A stretch of DNA of 64,000 bases from Schistocephalus solidus (GCA_017591395.1 WEDG01000242.1:620001-684000); one strand, 5' to 3'. Counted from the first letter of the stretch, positions 40,424 to 51,605 are shown. The notes: generated by a model from the letters alone, not told the origin. A program made the numbers and translations.

Positions 40424-40436
40424 GGGGGGGGGGGGG
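40424..40436. repeat. G13 homopolymer
   Basis: Thirteen consecutive G. G-runs this long are rare in an AT-rich genome and are error-prone in sequencing. Length should not be over-interpreted. Confidence 0.9.
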
Positions 40437-40670
40437 TAGATTGAAGAACGCCGGTCCCAAAGCCAAACCCAGGCACATAGTAAATACCCCGGGAGTATCA
40501 TAGTGTGGTGTTCACCGATCTTGTTACGGAACATGCTAATCCCGCTATGCATCGGAACTCAATTTAGAGCCCTCGTAGTCAGTCGTATGGCGACAAGTGA
40601 TATCGGTAGAAGATAGTACTGGCAAAGATGAGGGAGATCGGAATTGTGATATGCGAGTCTCAGGAAGTAA

Positions 40671-41039
40671 TCGAAAAGAAGTAGACGCAATCGTTGGGCC
40701 AAGGACTTTATTCGCGACAAAATCGGACGGATCCCAAACTTTGACGTCAAAAACGTCTCGGATGTCGTCAGCCGCCTTCTCGCACAACTCGAAGTTGGGA
40801 TCAAACACAAACCAGAGGCAACCATTAGGTTTCAAGTTCTAAGACAAATGGACCCGCTGCCGTGGCAATACAGATCTGGAGTGGGTTATTGGATCTGGTG
40901 CAGCTGTGGACAAAGAAAATACGTCGGAGAAATTGGAAGACTGCTCAGGATGCGCATTGCCGAAAACGCGGCCGCAGTGCGGAGAAATGACGCCAATTCT
41001 CAAGTTACATCTCATTCGGCGAAACCCGGCCACACATAA
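40671..41039 (+). pseudogene. GIY-YIG endonuclease remnant A
   Basis: The open frame from the stop at 40668 to TAA at 41037 contains KNVSDVVSRLLAQLEVGIKH, KPEATIRFQVLRQMDPLPWQ and the GIY-YIG core GVGYWIWCSCGQRKYVGEIG, then RLLRMRIAENAAAVRRNDAN and HSAKPGHT. The Tyr of both half-motifs (GY and YVG), the CxCG knuckle and the conserved Arg are present. A His expected after AE is Asn. Reading continues in frame beyond the stop with KLDEAEILAR, so the stop replaces one codon (Phe is usual after GHT in this family, from memory). The reverse transcriptase part upstream is not seen. Penelope-like elements typically pair a reverse transcriptase with GIY-YIG. Confidence 0.8.
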
Positions 41040-41525
41040 AAGCTCGATGAGGCTGAAATTCTCGCGAGAGTCATGAGTGGCCTTGATCATGGTTTACAGG
41101 CCCCCAATCTATTTAGAGTTGCGGTGACCTCCCGAATGTGTATTTGATGCTCACACTTAGCCTGCCCAAATCAATCAGCCAATCGAGGAGCGCGCAGGTG
41201 AGTAGATTTTCCAATGCCAATGTCGATGAGTTGGGTGGCCGAGCAATCATCACGTCAACATCCAAAAGGGTGATGAAATTTCCACGGATAACGATCCGCG
41301 TGCCATCCATCAAGCAATTAGCGCACCAAATGGAACTCATCCTCGATGAAGGGGAGCCGTTAATTGTACTAGGTATGCAGTAGCATAGCTACTGCATCCT
41401 ATAAATACGGCTACGCCCGTGTGTGAGTTACTTTTTTTCATGCTGTCTCTGAAAATGGATTCAAGCTGGAATCCGAAGCGTCAGGTGAATAAAGTCCTTG
41501 TCCCAAAGATCATGCTTACTTCTTC
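40671..41525 (+). mobile_element. Penelope-like element 3' remnant A (GIY-YIG)
   Basis: Plus-strand 3' remnant of a retroelement. The coding part (40671-41036) is described separately. It is followed by about 450 bp of decayed non-coding 3' region (AATGCCAATGTCGATGAGTTGG, GATGAAATTTCC) and a terminal segment GGAATCCGAAGCG, AATAAAGTCCTTGTCCC and GATCATGC near 41470-41515. The same terminal segment occurs near 62232-62282, so this is a reproducible 3' end. A minus-strand SINE abuts it tail to tail. Confidence 0.7.
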
Positions 41526-41665
41526 TTGGAGACCGGAATGACCATTTCTGTTTTAGTAGCTGTCATCAGCCAGTCATACCCAATCCCAGGTGTGCATCAC
41601 CTGAGAGTCGAACACACGAACTTTTTGTTATTGACTGTAACATTCTACCATTTGGCCACGGCCCC
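41526..41665 (-). mobile_element. tRNA-derived SINE copy
   Basis: Minus-strand SINE: A-box-like TGGCCAAATGG (41658-41648), a degraded B box around GTTCGACTCTC (near 41605), then the body CTGACAGCTACTAAAACAG and GAAATGGTCATTCC. It abuts the GIY-YIG element's 3' end. Confidence 0.7.
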
Positions 41666-41724
41666 GGGTTTAAGTCGATTGTGATCAGGACTCTGAAGTA
41701 TGACGCTCACCTGGGAAGGGTATG

Positions 41725-41805
41725 ACTGGCGGATAACGACTAAAAACCCAGAAAGGGCCATTCCAGTCTCCCATGCCTTTGTCGGGACATTCTTCTACCC
41801 TGGGA
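41725..41805 (+). mobile_element. SINE body fragment, inverted relative to previous
   Basis: GGGTATGACTGGCGGATAAC, GGGCCATTCCAGTCTCCC and CCTTTGTCGGGA follow the SINE body in plus orientation. The tRNA head, expected at about 41650-41700, is only weakly visible. Confidence 0.55.
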
Positions 41806-43539
41806 GCATGTTATATGCCAATTAATATCGCATCCTCTCTTAAGCAACTCCTTATAACATGAACCAAATTTCCTACTTGTAGTCAATTCATTGAGTTTCG
41901 CCATCTCTGTACACTGTACTTCCAAATATGTGTATGGGTTAAATTCCTACTGTCAGCGTTTGCATTCCGTTTAATTTATCTGAGCCAAAGGGCAATTTAT
42001 TTGGGGTCTAGAATAAGCCTCTTGTGCCCGGAAAATAAAAACAACTTTGCTCAAGCGTTCATTTTTCGAATCTTTGCAAGAACTCGCGTTTTTTTTGCAC
42101 CCACTTCAATGAATAGTATACGTGCCTATTCAACTAATAGGCCTCTTTGAATACTTTGAGTTAAAACCTCGACTCTAGCCGCTAATAAGGAGAAGCGAAA
42201 AGATGGTCTATCGCTGGAACTAGTGAACTTGCCTCTAGATCACGTGGAGTTTGCGCTTCAGAGGATCTTAAGGTCAGGCTCCTGGCCGTCCTCCCTGCGG
42301 CAACAATGACAGAGGGAGTCTAAACCTATTCCGGTTCCCTTCGTTCCATTTAGTCGTGAGGCGAGAATTAGTCACCCAATAATTACCATAGCCAGTGGTC
42401 GCCGGCTGAATTAGTTGTTAGGGTCTCAAATGACGTCTTCGGACACCCGTCAGTTGGCCCAGACGAGGCCGTCTTACCGCTATGGGGAGGGAAACGGAGT
42501 CAATATGGAGGACATTTTGGTGGCTGTAAAATTTGAAATCACATTTTCTCTAAAACACTAGCATGCGAATACTGATGACGTAGCATGAAGTAGGCCTTAA
42601 ATGCAAATTACCCAAAAGCGATTGAGTCTTAAAACTGTATCTTAGATAGCAGGTTTAACGCAATTTCCGTCCATGATACACGATACCTGTGAAAAGGCCA
42701 AGCTTGCTGAGAAATGTCTTAATGTCATACATCAGAGTTATTTTTTAATTTTATGTTTGCATCGAGCCTCTCCCCATTGTGAGAACATATAGTTTTTGAA
42801 CAATGACTCATTTACGGAACTAAGACATTTAGTCCTGTTTGATTGGCTTTATTGTCCGAGCATAGTGCTTTTTATTCAGTCGACTCATGTCCTCGGTCTC
42901 TCGTCTAGGGAGGCCCCAGAATCATCGAATTAAAAACCGAAGGTGATTGAGGAAGAAGGAGAAACATGTTGGGTCACTGCCCTCATGCCATACGCGTGCC
43001 GGGCCCAGTACTACACCTCTCTCTGTAATTTTTTAACGTCCGGCTGTTCTGTTCTCCTCCGAGGGGCAGCAGCGGATGTTGAGTCATGTGACGGTCAGAC
43101 AGCAGAAAAAATCAGAGAAACGGAAGTTGTGGAGATGAGACGAGCAGGGCAATGGGACGCCCTAATGGACGACCCCGTTTCCCTGCGCATGAAGTGCAGC
43201 TCTGGAGCTATTTATTGACAGGTTAGCCTAGGCGGCTCCGGTGAGGATGGGATTCCATGTAGGAAGTTAAGATTTTAGGCGTTAGGTTTCAGTGTGCCTC
43301 GGTAGCAGACACAGTATCCTTGAAAATAGAGGCAATTGTTGGCTTACGCATAAGTCCTGTCATGGTGAACGGTCAGTCCGATGGGTAACAGTAGGTTATG
43401 TAAAGCACCAAGAAAACCAGAAACCCCGGTTCATGTTTTGTTATACGCTCTACGATGGAGAAGTGTGCGATTCGCGACTGTTTTACGCCAAAACCATTAC
43501 CCTTTTTACACCGATGTCGAAGCGACAGGATACAACCGA

Positions 43540-43775
43540 AGTCTATGCGGTTGAAACCGGCAATGAAGACAGCCCAGGGCTTTCAAGCCACTATCCGCTA
43601 TGGCTATCAAATGCTTGGAGCTTTTATAACATATGCGCACTGTCGAATTCGCCCATTCAAAGAGAAGAATAACAGACAATTTGGCAAGTACCGTATACAC
43701 CTTATACTACCCACTGTAATGACCCATCCTTAAAACCCCTATTACCACCGATCCCATTTTGCACAAGCCTGGGGT
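43540..43775. repeat. Dispersed repeat related to 60.43-60.63 kb
   Basis: Shared ordered blocks: GCTATGGCTATCAAATGCTTGG against GCTATGGCTATCAAATTCTTGG, GAGAAGAATAACAGAC against AAGACAGAATAAATA, ACACCTTATACTACCC against ACACCTTATATTACCC, and GTAATGACCCATCC. The open frames here (43292-43672, 43455-43733) are not preserved in the other copy. Family unknown. Confidence 0.7.
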
Positions 43776-44172
43776 TTCGTGCTTTGGTACTGCTGTAAGT
43801 AACTGACTGTTACCGTCCTATGCATTTACTGGCTTCGAAATTTAATGTGATCTCCAAAACATTGATGAAAGAAATCAATTGTAAGCCTCAAGTGGAAGAA
43901 CGTTTTTTTCACAGTTAATGCGTCAAGCTAATACGAGATTACAGTTTATTGATTGGTTTCTGAGTCTCAAGTCAGTTAAAAATCGCAAGACAATATATGG
44001 ATAATGTTGTTTCGTGTTTATAACAAGATTTCGGAGCTTTTCTAAGGGGATGCCATGTTTTGCATTTGCAAAGTTCCTGGTTGGTTAGCAATTTTGTCAC
44101 TTATTTACTATATTTCGATATCACAATAGATTTGCCCGACGAAAGCTTGTATATTTTAGGTGCAAGGCCAAA

Positions 44173-44215
44173 ATTATTATTATTATTACTATTATTATTA
44201 TTATTATTATTATTA
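44173..44215. repeat. (ATT)n microsatellite
   Basis: About 14 ATT units with one C interruption; it explains the isoleucine-rich minus open frame at 44121-44363. Confidence 0.95.
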
Positions 44216-44419
44216 AGTATTTAAAAAAGATAACAGTCCTGCATGTTTGCGGTTGTATACGTTCGGCCGCTTGGATGGACAGGCCTACTGTGGGTGAACC
44301 AATAATTTCTTCTTCGTTGAGAAAATTCTCATCTAATGATTCAAAAGACGATTTGGCAAACATACGCGCTGCTTGCGATAACTTCTCTTCAGGCCACGAC
44401 AGTTATACCTTTCCGATAG

Positions 44420-45124
44420 AAACATAGTCTAGTCCGTTGCTTGCGCAGAGGGCTAGAAAAATTTGCTTGGCAGATAGTATTGAGGAGGAGCTTGGGAAGA
44501 TCCAGAACCTACTTCGAGAGAATGGGTACCCTGACTGATTTAGTACAAAGCATATTGTCGCAAGACCAGTGCAACCTGCCACGCTTATTGTGGAAAAGAA
44601 AACTCTATTCCCCTAAAGTGCCCTTTCAAGGGGATGCGGCTAGTGAACTCCTGAAAAGACGCCTAAACCAAGCCATTACATTAACGTTCTCAGCAGTGCG
44701 ACTTCAAGTAGTGTTCTCAACCTACCTTCTTTTACGAGGCAAAGGTAAGGATAGGTTGCCGGCTCAGGTCACCTCCATGTGCATTTACTCATTTACTTGC
44801 TCCTGTGGAGCAGGTTATATTGGTCGCAGGAGTCGGCACCTATCCAAAAGAATAAGAGAACACCTCCCAGCATGGCTGAACAAAGGGGAAGTCAAGAGTA
44901 TAAAAAGCGCCATCCTTGCAAATCTTGTTGACGGCGGGTATAATGTGGACCCAAGCGAAGCTTTCCGTGTAATTTATAAGGTCCCACCACACTACCCCAA
45001 GCCACTGGGTCAACGTCTACTAGCAGCAGCAGAAGCGACTGCCATTAGGTTGAAGAATCCGGTCTTGTGCGCACCAAAGAACCTCGTACAAGCTCCACGC
45101 TTAGCTTGGCCAACGGTCGCTTAA
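44420..45124 (+). CDS. Penelope-like element C-terminus B, GIY-YIG domain
   Basis: Open from 44420 (after TAG 44417) to TAA at 45122-45124, about 234 codons and uninterrupted, unlike remnant A. No convincing start codon; it is the 3' part of a longer polyprotein. Numbering from 44441: RRLNQAITLTF (73-83) and KDRLPAQVTSMC (103-114) precede the nuclease, GIY-YIG core CIYSFTCSCGAGYIGRRSR (114-132), SKRIREHLPAWL (135-146), and AAAEATAIRLKNPVLCAPKN (195-214) with the probable metal-binding Glu198. This nuclease nicks DNA to prime reverse transcription in Penelope-like elements (family knowledge). It is a different lineage from remnant A. No reverse transcriptase motif is visible upstream. A long intact frame suggests a younger insertion or chance preservation. 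Confidence 0.8.
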   Translation, partial: KHSLVRCLRRGLEKFAWQIVLRRSLGRSRTYFERMGTLTDLVQSILSQDQCNLPRLLWKRKLYSPKVPFQGDAASELLKRRLNQAITLTFSAVRLQVVFSTYLLLRGKGKDRLPAQVTSMCIYSFTCSCGAGYIGRRSRHLSKRIREHLPAWLNKGEVKSIKSAILANLVDGGYNVDPSEAFRVIYKVPPHYPKPLGQRLLAAAEATAIRLKNPVLCAPKNLVQAPRLAWPTVA

Positions 45125-45508
45125 CTGCCTGAATTCCCCCGCGCCATCTCTGTCCTCTTTCTACCCTAGAACGGCTCTACCAAACACCCACTGTCGCCTA
45201 TCACACTGTTTCTTATCATCCTTCACCTATGCACACCTCTTGCAAAACACACTTGCTCAAACAGACGAACATTCTCGATTTCATTTTAAATTTCTACTAC
45301 GTTCCAACGTTTCCTATAATTGTACTGGGCTGACGAGAAATTTCTTCTTCGTTTAGTTTAGCTAGAGCGGCCTATTCTTGTAGTGCATAACAACCTTTAT
45401 ATACCTCAGGCTTTCGGTATTCCACCCCATTTCATGCTGGAATCAATCTGAATTCATCTGCAAATTGACAGCAAAAAGAAGCATTATCTACGATCCTACT
45501 TAACAACG
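45125..45508 (+). other. Probable 3' non-coding tail of GIY-YIG element B
   Basis: Pyrimidine-rich, stop-dense sequence directly after the GIY-YIG frame, with no polyA and no clear end. Assignment to the element is by adjacency only. Confidence 0.4.
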
Positions 45509-45521
45509 CCCCCCCCCCCCC
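45509..45521. repeat. C13 homopolymer
   Basis: Thirteen consecutive C about 400 bp after the GIY-YIG stop; it may mark the element end or be chance. Confidence 0.9.
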
Positions 45522-45719
45522 ACCTACGGCTCCCTACACATTCCTTCATCAAGTAACCAGACACTGGGCTAGAGGGCGCACGCTTTAAATTCTGTCACCA
45601 AGCCGGAGAGGACGACGGTATACTAAAATTTATTTAAATGGCTCAAATGTAGTTTCGAAGAAATAGCGTGAAAGCGTATTTCGTAGAATCGAAAATATCA
45701 GTCTATATTTTTCAGCGTT

Positions 45720-46170
45720 CACTTTTTCGGTACGCAGGGTGTCTGGCGCGTGTGTATTCGCACCCGTCTGTTTAATGAGATTACTGAGGTGCCTGGCGAA
45801 GAACTGCTGTCATCTCCGGGGCTGGGCGGATGGAGGGGGAGGAGAAGGCTGCGCAGGAGGAACAGGAAGATTAAGTGATCTTTGGCAGAAACTTGACAAA
45901 CCCATGTTCACTCTGGCATGCCGAACCTGAAATAGGGGGTGGATGGGGGTGAGGCCGTAAAGATCGGCGGACTAATTGCTCTGGAGAAGAGGGGGCAGGA
46001 GAAATGGCCCCAACTGAACACCTACGCTTCTCGTTCAACTTCAAAGACGAAGAGAGCTGGGAGGACAGTCTGCGTGTCGCATGGGTGAGGTGTCGGTATC
46101 TCCGCCTTCGCCACAGTAACAGCTGATCAGTCCGTCGCGCATGGAAATTTTGAAGCAATTAGTCCGAGTA
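45720..46170. other. GC-rich, CpG-containing intronic block
   Basis: Locally GC-rich with many CpGs and G-runs in an AT-rich intron. Open frames on both strands (45739-45930 plus, 45871-46158 minus) are arginine- or glycine-rich and unrecognised. It could be a regulatory CpG-rich segment or an unrecognised repeat; no decisive motif. Confidence 0.35.
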
Positions 46171-46455
46171 AAAATGATTTTTAACGGTCCCGCCGGAATG
46201 ATTTATAGGGATTTCGCTGGTTTCACGCTTAGTGAAACGCCGAAGAACAGGACCTAGGCATCTAGTCGAAAAGTGCTCCAGCCTTTGATATACCGATGCC
46301 ATATCCTACTTAAGGCTAGTTAGAGGGATGAGGAAAATGGGGCAATATTTCAGAGAAGGGGCGTGAACATTTTTATCCGACACCAATTAAATTCGAGATT
46401 CCGAAACCCTTCTGCACTTTACACTAAAACAGTGCAGAGGGAGCTGCATTGAAAC

Positions 46456-46510
46456 AATACAATACAATACAATACAATACAATACAATACAATACAATAC
46501 AATACAATAC
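46456..46510. repeat. (AATAC)11 pentanucleotide microsatellite
   Basis: Eleven perfect AATAC units, GTATT on the minus strand, where they encode a cyclic YCIVL peptide seen as an open frame at 46419-46667. No gene is implied. Confidence 0.97.
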
Positions 46511-48736
46511 AACCAATGCAATACAATTTTCTGAACCAGTAGGAAGATGCCAACCAAGTGAGTAAATCTGAATGGGAGGATATTTTAACGGAAACCGGAT
46601 TTCCAAATGCAGAATTGATAGTGGACCGGTATTCTGGGTGGACAGTTGAGACTAGAACTAGAAGCAAGCACAGTTTTATTTCTCCTAGGCCCGAGACTTT
46701 GGAGCAAGATCTACTCAGTCAGTTGAGCTGGCATTTTTGAGACTAAATACACAAGGAACGAAAGGCTTTCAGTTATTGGTATTTGGTTTAATAAACCCGA
46801 TACAGCCCTGCATATAACTGCGTTGAATGAAAATAGGATAGAAACATATAGCTAACTTTGACAGCTGCTGAAATATAGGAAGGAAAATAGATTGGTGATT
46901 GATGGAGCTCTGTTTGCGCAAAAGGATCCAGGGACATGAATGATACTTCCGTTCGGTCAAATTTCATCACCTTATATTACGTAGAAAGGCTGTAAATACG
47001 TCAAAATTTGCGAATAACCAGTATATTAGCCAACAGCAGCAGACAGCAGTTCGTCCTTTAAACTATACTCGATTAAATGTTTGCCAATTTGAATAATATA
47101 TCAGGTTTGTGGAAACACAAGTCATCCTATTCTTGGATTCCGTTTTCCATTTAAAGTTATATGACCTAGTTTAAAATTTGAATAATACTATCATCTATGG
47201 GAGGCATTGAATAAAGGAAAAAACTTTATGAGAGTAAATGGAATAACTGGAGTTACAATAAAGCAATAATAGTTAGCTATAACTAAGCAAAGCTATCTTG
47301 GTCTTACGCTAAACAACCAAAGAAAGATGGAAGCTTAACGTTTTAAATTACATGCGAGCATTCAGAGGTTAGAGCAATGACTACCGGAAGAATATTAAAC
47401 AAGCGTAAGGTTGATTTCAAACGAAATTGACAAGTTTGTAAATCATGTATGATATCTTACCGGATTGTAAACCTGTTAGGAACAGCATCCCGTATCCAAA
47501 GGAAGAATCAAACCACACGCCACGAATGAAAGCAATAAAATTGTGTAGTGTCAACAGTTTTTTTCACCAGTAAAATAAATAAGATAACAGAGACTCAACC
47601 CTAAGACGTCCACGCATCCCATATGTTTGAGTTATCAGTCAAGCAAAACCAGCGAAAGTCGTTTTCCAGATCGAAAAGGTAGTCCGTAATTTAGAGCCTT
47701 GTACGCTGTCTCGTACCGAGGGGCTCAAGGCACAGACTTTGCAGATCGTACCAGGGCGTTAAAGACGAAAAATGCTTGAGACTCGGTGTCTATTGCTCAT
47801 TTGTCTTTCTGGATACCTTTTCCTAAGCTTAGAATTTCGAAAGAATACTTGTTTTTTCTGACTTTTAAAACTACTGCTTCCTATTTCCCTCTTGTTACGA
47901 CGCAAAATGAAAAGCACTGGCACCGGTTACTCACTTACTGAATACACAACTCCAAAATGCAAAGGTTCTCATAAACTTTATGCAATCGGATTTGCAAAGA
48001 ACGTCTGTGCTTACATCTCTTGTCATATGTCCTTTGGGAGATATGCTTAATAGGTAGGTTCGATAGCCAACCTTACTATCATTACATGATGATCTTATTT
48101 TATTTTGGCAGAACAAAAATTAATGCCTCTTAAGCGCATCCACAATTTCAAAAACTGGGATATCTAACAGAAAGCACACGGGGAAGGCTGGAGCCTCACT
48201 GACGAGGCGAACACCTTACAGGTACACCAAGCAGCGGCAGGATATCGGTGAAACACGTGTCTGGACTTTTAGCTAGGAAGTGGGTGGCCAATATGGCCGT
48301 GCTTAATTGTTTGCAGTTCAATTCTGAACCGATTTATGCATTAAGACCCTATATGGGTTCTGCTTTTCATGTCCTTATTACTGACGATCTAATTTAATGC
48401 ATCATAGTTTTCGCCCACGCCGCGTTAACACTTGTCACTTTCATCAAACCTACAGAGGGAGAATTCATATCGACTCAGCTGAAATGCACTTAAAGGACAA
48501 ATGAGTGAATTTGAATGCGCTGTGACCAGCTATTAACGTAGACGTAATTTTGTCTAAATTGTCCCTGTCGAATTGCCGCTTGGGGGTTTATCACCTTTCT
48601 CGGGCTAATGTCTACACACTAAGCCTGTCTTTAAAGATAGCTTCCGGTCAACCCAAAAAAATAAGTGACGGGAAATGCGTGCCCGTGCAAAAGGAGAGAA
48701 TTATTGATGTCAATGATGCACTTCTGTGATTTTCAG

Positions 48737-49232
48737 CTCGTCTGGCAACAACGGGAGAAGAAGTGCAAATGCCATGGCGTCAGTGGCGCCTGCTCTCTGC
48801 GTACCTGCTGGCAACGGGTGAGTCAATTTCGACAGGTGGGCAACATGCTGAGGAAAGCCTACCAGAACGCCATTTATGCCACCTATGACACAAACTCGGG
48901 AAAACTACTGCGCAGTGCTGAGGCCTTCTTCGGTAATAGGATTCTTATTTCGGATGACAGCATGCTGTCGGGAGTCAGTGCTGCTAGTGACGAGGACCAT
49001 CAGTCTCGTTGGAAGGACACACTAAAGTGGTTGGTGGTCAATCAAGCCGGCAACGCACACCGACAGCATCCGTGGCAAAACTCCCGTCCCAAACGAAGCC
49101 ACCTCTTGAAACAGCCCATGCTGATGGACGAGGACATTCAGCGCTCTCGGGAGCGCTCACTGAAACGGTACAAAAACATGCTCGTTTACTTGGAGAGCTC
49201 GCCCGACTACTGTAATGTTGATCCCGACATCG
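48737..49232 (+). CDS. Wnt2-like ligand, exon 3 (lipidation hairpin)
   Basis: Encodes residues 390-554 plus one base of codon 555. The acceptor is GATTTTCAG; the donor GTAAGC follows CCCGACATCG (phase 1). [20 protein letters not shown] opens the exon: Cys399, Cys401 and Cys408, with Ser405 in the position of the palmitoleoylated Wnt serine needed for secretion and Frizzled binding. [20 protein letters not shown] (Cys413) and [11 protein letters not shown] follow. Residues about 441-535 replace a linker of about 20 residues in vertebrate Wnt2: roughly 70 extra residues rich in Ser, Arg, Gln and Asp. [13 protein letters not shown] (Cys548) then returns to consensus. The protein would continue GT-GR-CN and the Cys-rich finger, absent here. 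The frame extends upstream into the intron, but the spliced start is set by phase and homology. Confidence 0.95.
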
Positions 49233-50737
49233 GTAAGCATATGCCATTTTTTGTACGGTTACTATGCGCGGAATTGATATGCGCCTGCGAAGAGTCATGA
49301 ATCAGTTACAGTTCTTGCCTTAGGATGCAACGGTAGACGTTCGGCATATTCATAACAATGCAGATGACCAAACTGCAGTCTACCGTTGCAGGCAATGACT
49401 TAGAAACAGTATTGCTAACGGTGGGAGTATGCATGGGTCATTACAGTCCAAATGGTGCATAAATTTCATTAAGTAATGGCACTCCACATACCTCCTGGGA
49501 AATGCGGACTATCATAGAGCCTTTTCTGGGCGTTGCTGAGCTTATTGATGACATGCTCAAGGTATATTTAGATGCGTTGAGTTTGCACCCTCTTGTCTCG
49601 TGCGATCAGAGTATTGGTTTACAGACACATGTTTATATACTCCTCAAAAGAGCTAGAAATGCTAATGTGAAAGGAAGTTGTTTGTTCGTGAGCATCGATA
49701 GGGAAAGTAAACTAAGCCTACTGGAAGGATCTGGGACAAAATAAAATAAACAAAAATGTTCTAAAACAGGGGACTGTGAGGAGCTACGAAAGGGGGCTTA
49801 AAGGTTCACGGCTTTGTTGTTAACTGTTAGTCAACAATCAGAATTTACTTAAGGGCCGTAACTTTTGCAGATGCTTATTACCTATGGATTGTCTTCCCGA
49901 GTGCTTAACAGATACGCTTTTGAATCAACGCCTGGACCCGAAAATGGATAGTGTTAATTCGCGATAGAGACTATCTGCCCGAACGTTTAGTCCAAGAGAA
50001 CTGTACAAGTCTATTTAGGTCGAAGACAACACTATATTGCTATTCTTCATCAGCGCTCTGATGCGGAGGGGTGACCATCCATGGAAGATTTTCCAAGAAC
50101 CAAGAAGTGCGCTTCCTGGTTACTTGTAAAGTTTCATGGGCTTTGTATAAACTATAAACAACTGATAATTGGAAACTTGCTGCTTTTTAATTTCCTTCGA
50201 AATTACTCGGAGAGGTAAGAGTTACTCAGCAGCAAACTGTCCAATCAAAGTGCAATCGTCGGACACGGTTGTCATATGAAGCAGGAGATTATGGTTAATA
50301 CTGCAAATTTACTTATTCGTGAAATCGCATGAATTGTACAAGACAATCCCTGCTACGCAAAATCGGCCCATGCTGCGTCCTCTTAAGTCTTATACTGGTA
50401 GAGAAACGCATTTTTTCAAAGGATGGCATAGCGTTGTTTAGTAAGTACTAACTTTAAGATAAGTAATTTTCACTAAGAATTTGACTTTCTGAAAATTGAT
50501 ATATTACGAATTACTCCACTAAGATTAACTGTACGGGTACTTAAGAAAGTTAATCCTGAGGAAAAAAATAACAAATAAAAATTGTTACTATGTCGGCTGT
50601 CCATTCGGATTTGAAATGGAGATACCTAGTTTGTCTGTTGTGATTATTTAACAAGTTTTTCTTGCACGCAAAGACTCTTCTTTACCTTGGAGCACTTTCT
50701 TTAGATAATTGCAAAAACGTTCATTGATAAAATTAGG

Positions 50738-51100
50738 GGGTAAGAATGCCTTTTATGGCCACCTAAACAGGACACTCGAAAAGGAAACATCTACAATCCA
50801 TGCATTTTTGCGCTAAATTCCACGAACAAATGTTCGAGGTTAAGGCCAGAAATGTGTCAGGGTCATGAGGAGGCTTAGAGTTGAGGTTATTATCGTGTTG
50901 ATTGCAGGGTGTAGATTTGGGGTACGGATAGGGTTAAAATTGAGGTGAAAGTTTAGTTTTATGCAGGGTAAGTGTTTACATTAAAGCATGGGAATATTTA
51001 CCCTGCCTGAAATTTGCCGTAGGCCACCTAGTTTAAGCGGGTGGGGCATTTCCTCTTCCCGTATCCCGTTTAGGCGGCCATACAATTCATCCCTACCTGA
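50738..51100 (-). mobile_element. CCCTAA-like TIR repeat, minus orientation
   Basis: The left end GGCCACCTAAACAGGACAC then GAAAAGGAAAC is the reverse complement of the family's right end. Its own right end (CTTCCCGTATCCCGTTTAGGCGGCCATAC near 51056-51083, quoted in parts: CGTATCCCGTTTAGGCGGCC) pairs with it, giving terminal inverted repeats. The interior (50870-50960) has degenerate TTAGGG-like units on the plus strand. No coding capacity. Confidence 0.7.
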
Positions 51101-51179
51101 TTAAGACTCGGGCTGTTGGCGGCGACATACGGAGAAGCTAACTATTGTGTAAAAGTTAGATTATATTGCAAGCATAATC

Positions 51180-51605
51180 AAATTCATACCTCTGTCGATC
51201 GATGGACAGGGATGCACCGCCCGCTTAAAAAAGGTTGTTTCTAGGTAACTTTCATAATAGGAAAATAGACCCGTGTCTCAAGGCTAACGCTAACCCTCCG
51301 ATAAAACCAAACTGTAGCCAGTGCATTAACCCTAGATCTACCCTAAACATAAACCCTACAGTTAACATAATAATAAACTTAAACCTTAGTCTAATCATTA
51401 CCCTAACGCCAACTACGCTCTCCACTTCAACCTGAACTTAAACCTTACCCTAAACTTAACCCTAACCCCTACCTTAATCCTAAACATAATTTCGTCGGAA
51501 TTTAACGCAAAGCCATATGTATTGTGAGTGGTTCCTTTTCCATTGTCCTGTTTAGGTGACCGTACAAGGCATCCTTACTGATCGATAAACAGGAGCATAA
51601 TCGTG
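51180..51605 (+). mobile_element. CCCTAA-like TIR repeat, plus orientation
   Basis: The interior 51285-51490 is a dense run of degenerate CCCTAA-like units. The right end GTGAGTGGTTCCTTTTCC, then GTCCTGTTTAGGTGACC and GGCATCCTTACTGATCGATAA, matches the copy at 62.5 kb. The left border near 51190 (GATCGATGGACAGGGATGC) is an imperfect reverse complement of the right border. Confidence 0.7.

Larger units (their letters stand above)
35116..48736 (+). other. Wnt intron 2 (13,621 bp)
   Basis: Donor GTGAGA and acceptor TGATTTTCAG, phase 0. It contains two Penelope-like GIY-YIG remnants, SINE copies, a dispersed repeat (43.5 kb), a G13 and a C13 tract, and (ATT)n and (AATAC)n microsatellites, each listed separately. 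About 35.12-40.4 kb is AT-rich with only a weak SINE-like piece (near 37.76-37.85 kb, minus). The minus-strand open frame 39641-39841 is unrecognised. About 41.8-43.3 kb and 46.6-48.7 kb hold nothing I can name. Confidence 0.85.

Noticed and set aside
42943..43218. 91-codon plus frame ending before a conserved-looking repeat
   Set aside because: No domain, no splice context with Wnt, and it sits in a repeat-rich intron.
46419..46667. Minus frame with cyclic YCIVL peptide
   Set aside because: Translation of the AATAC microsatellite.
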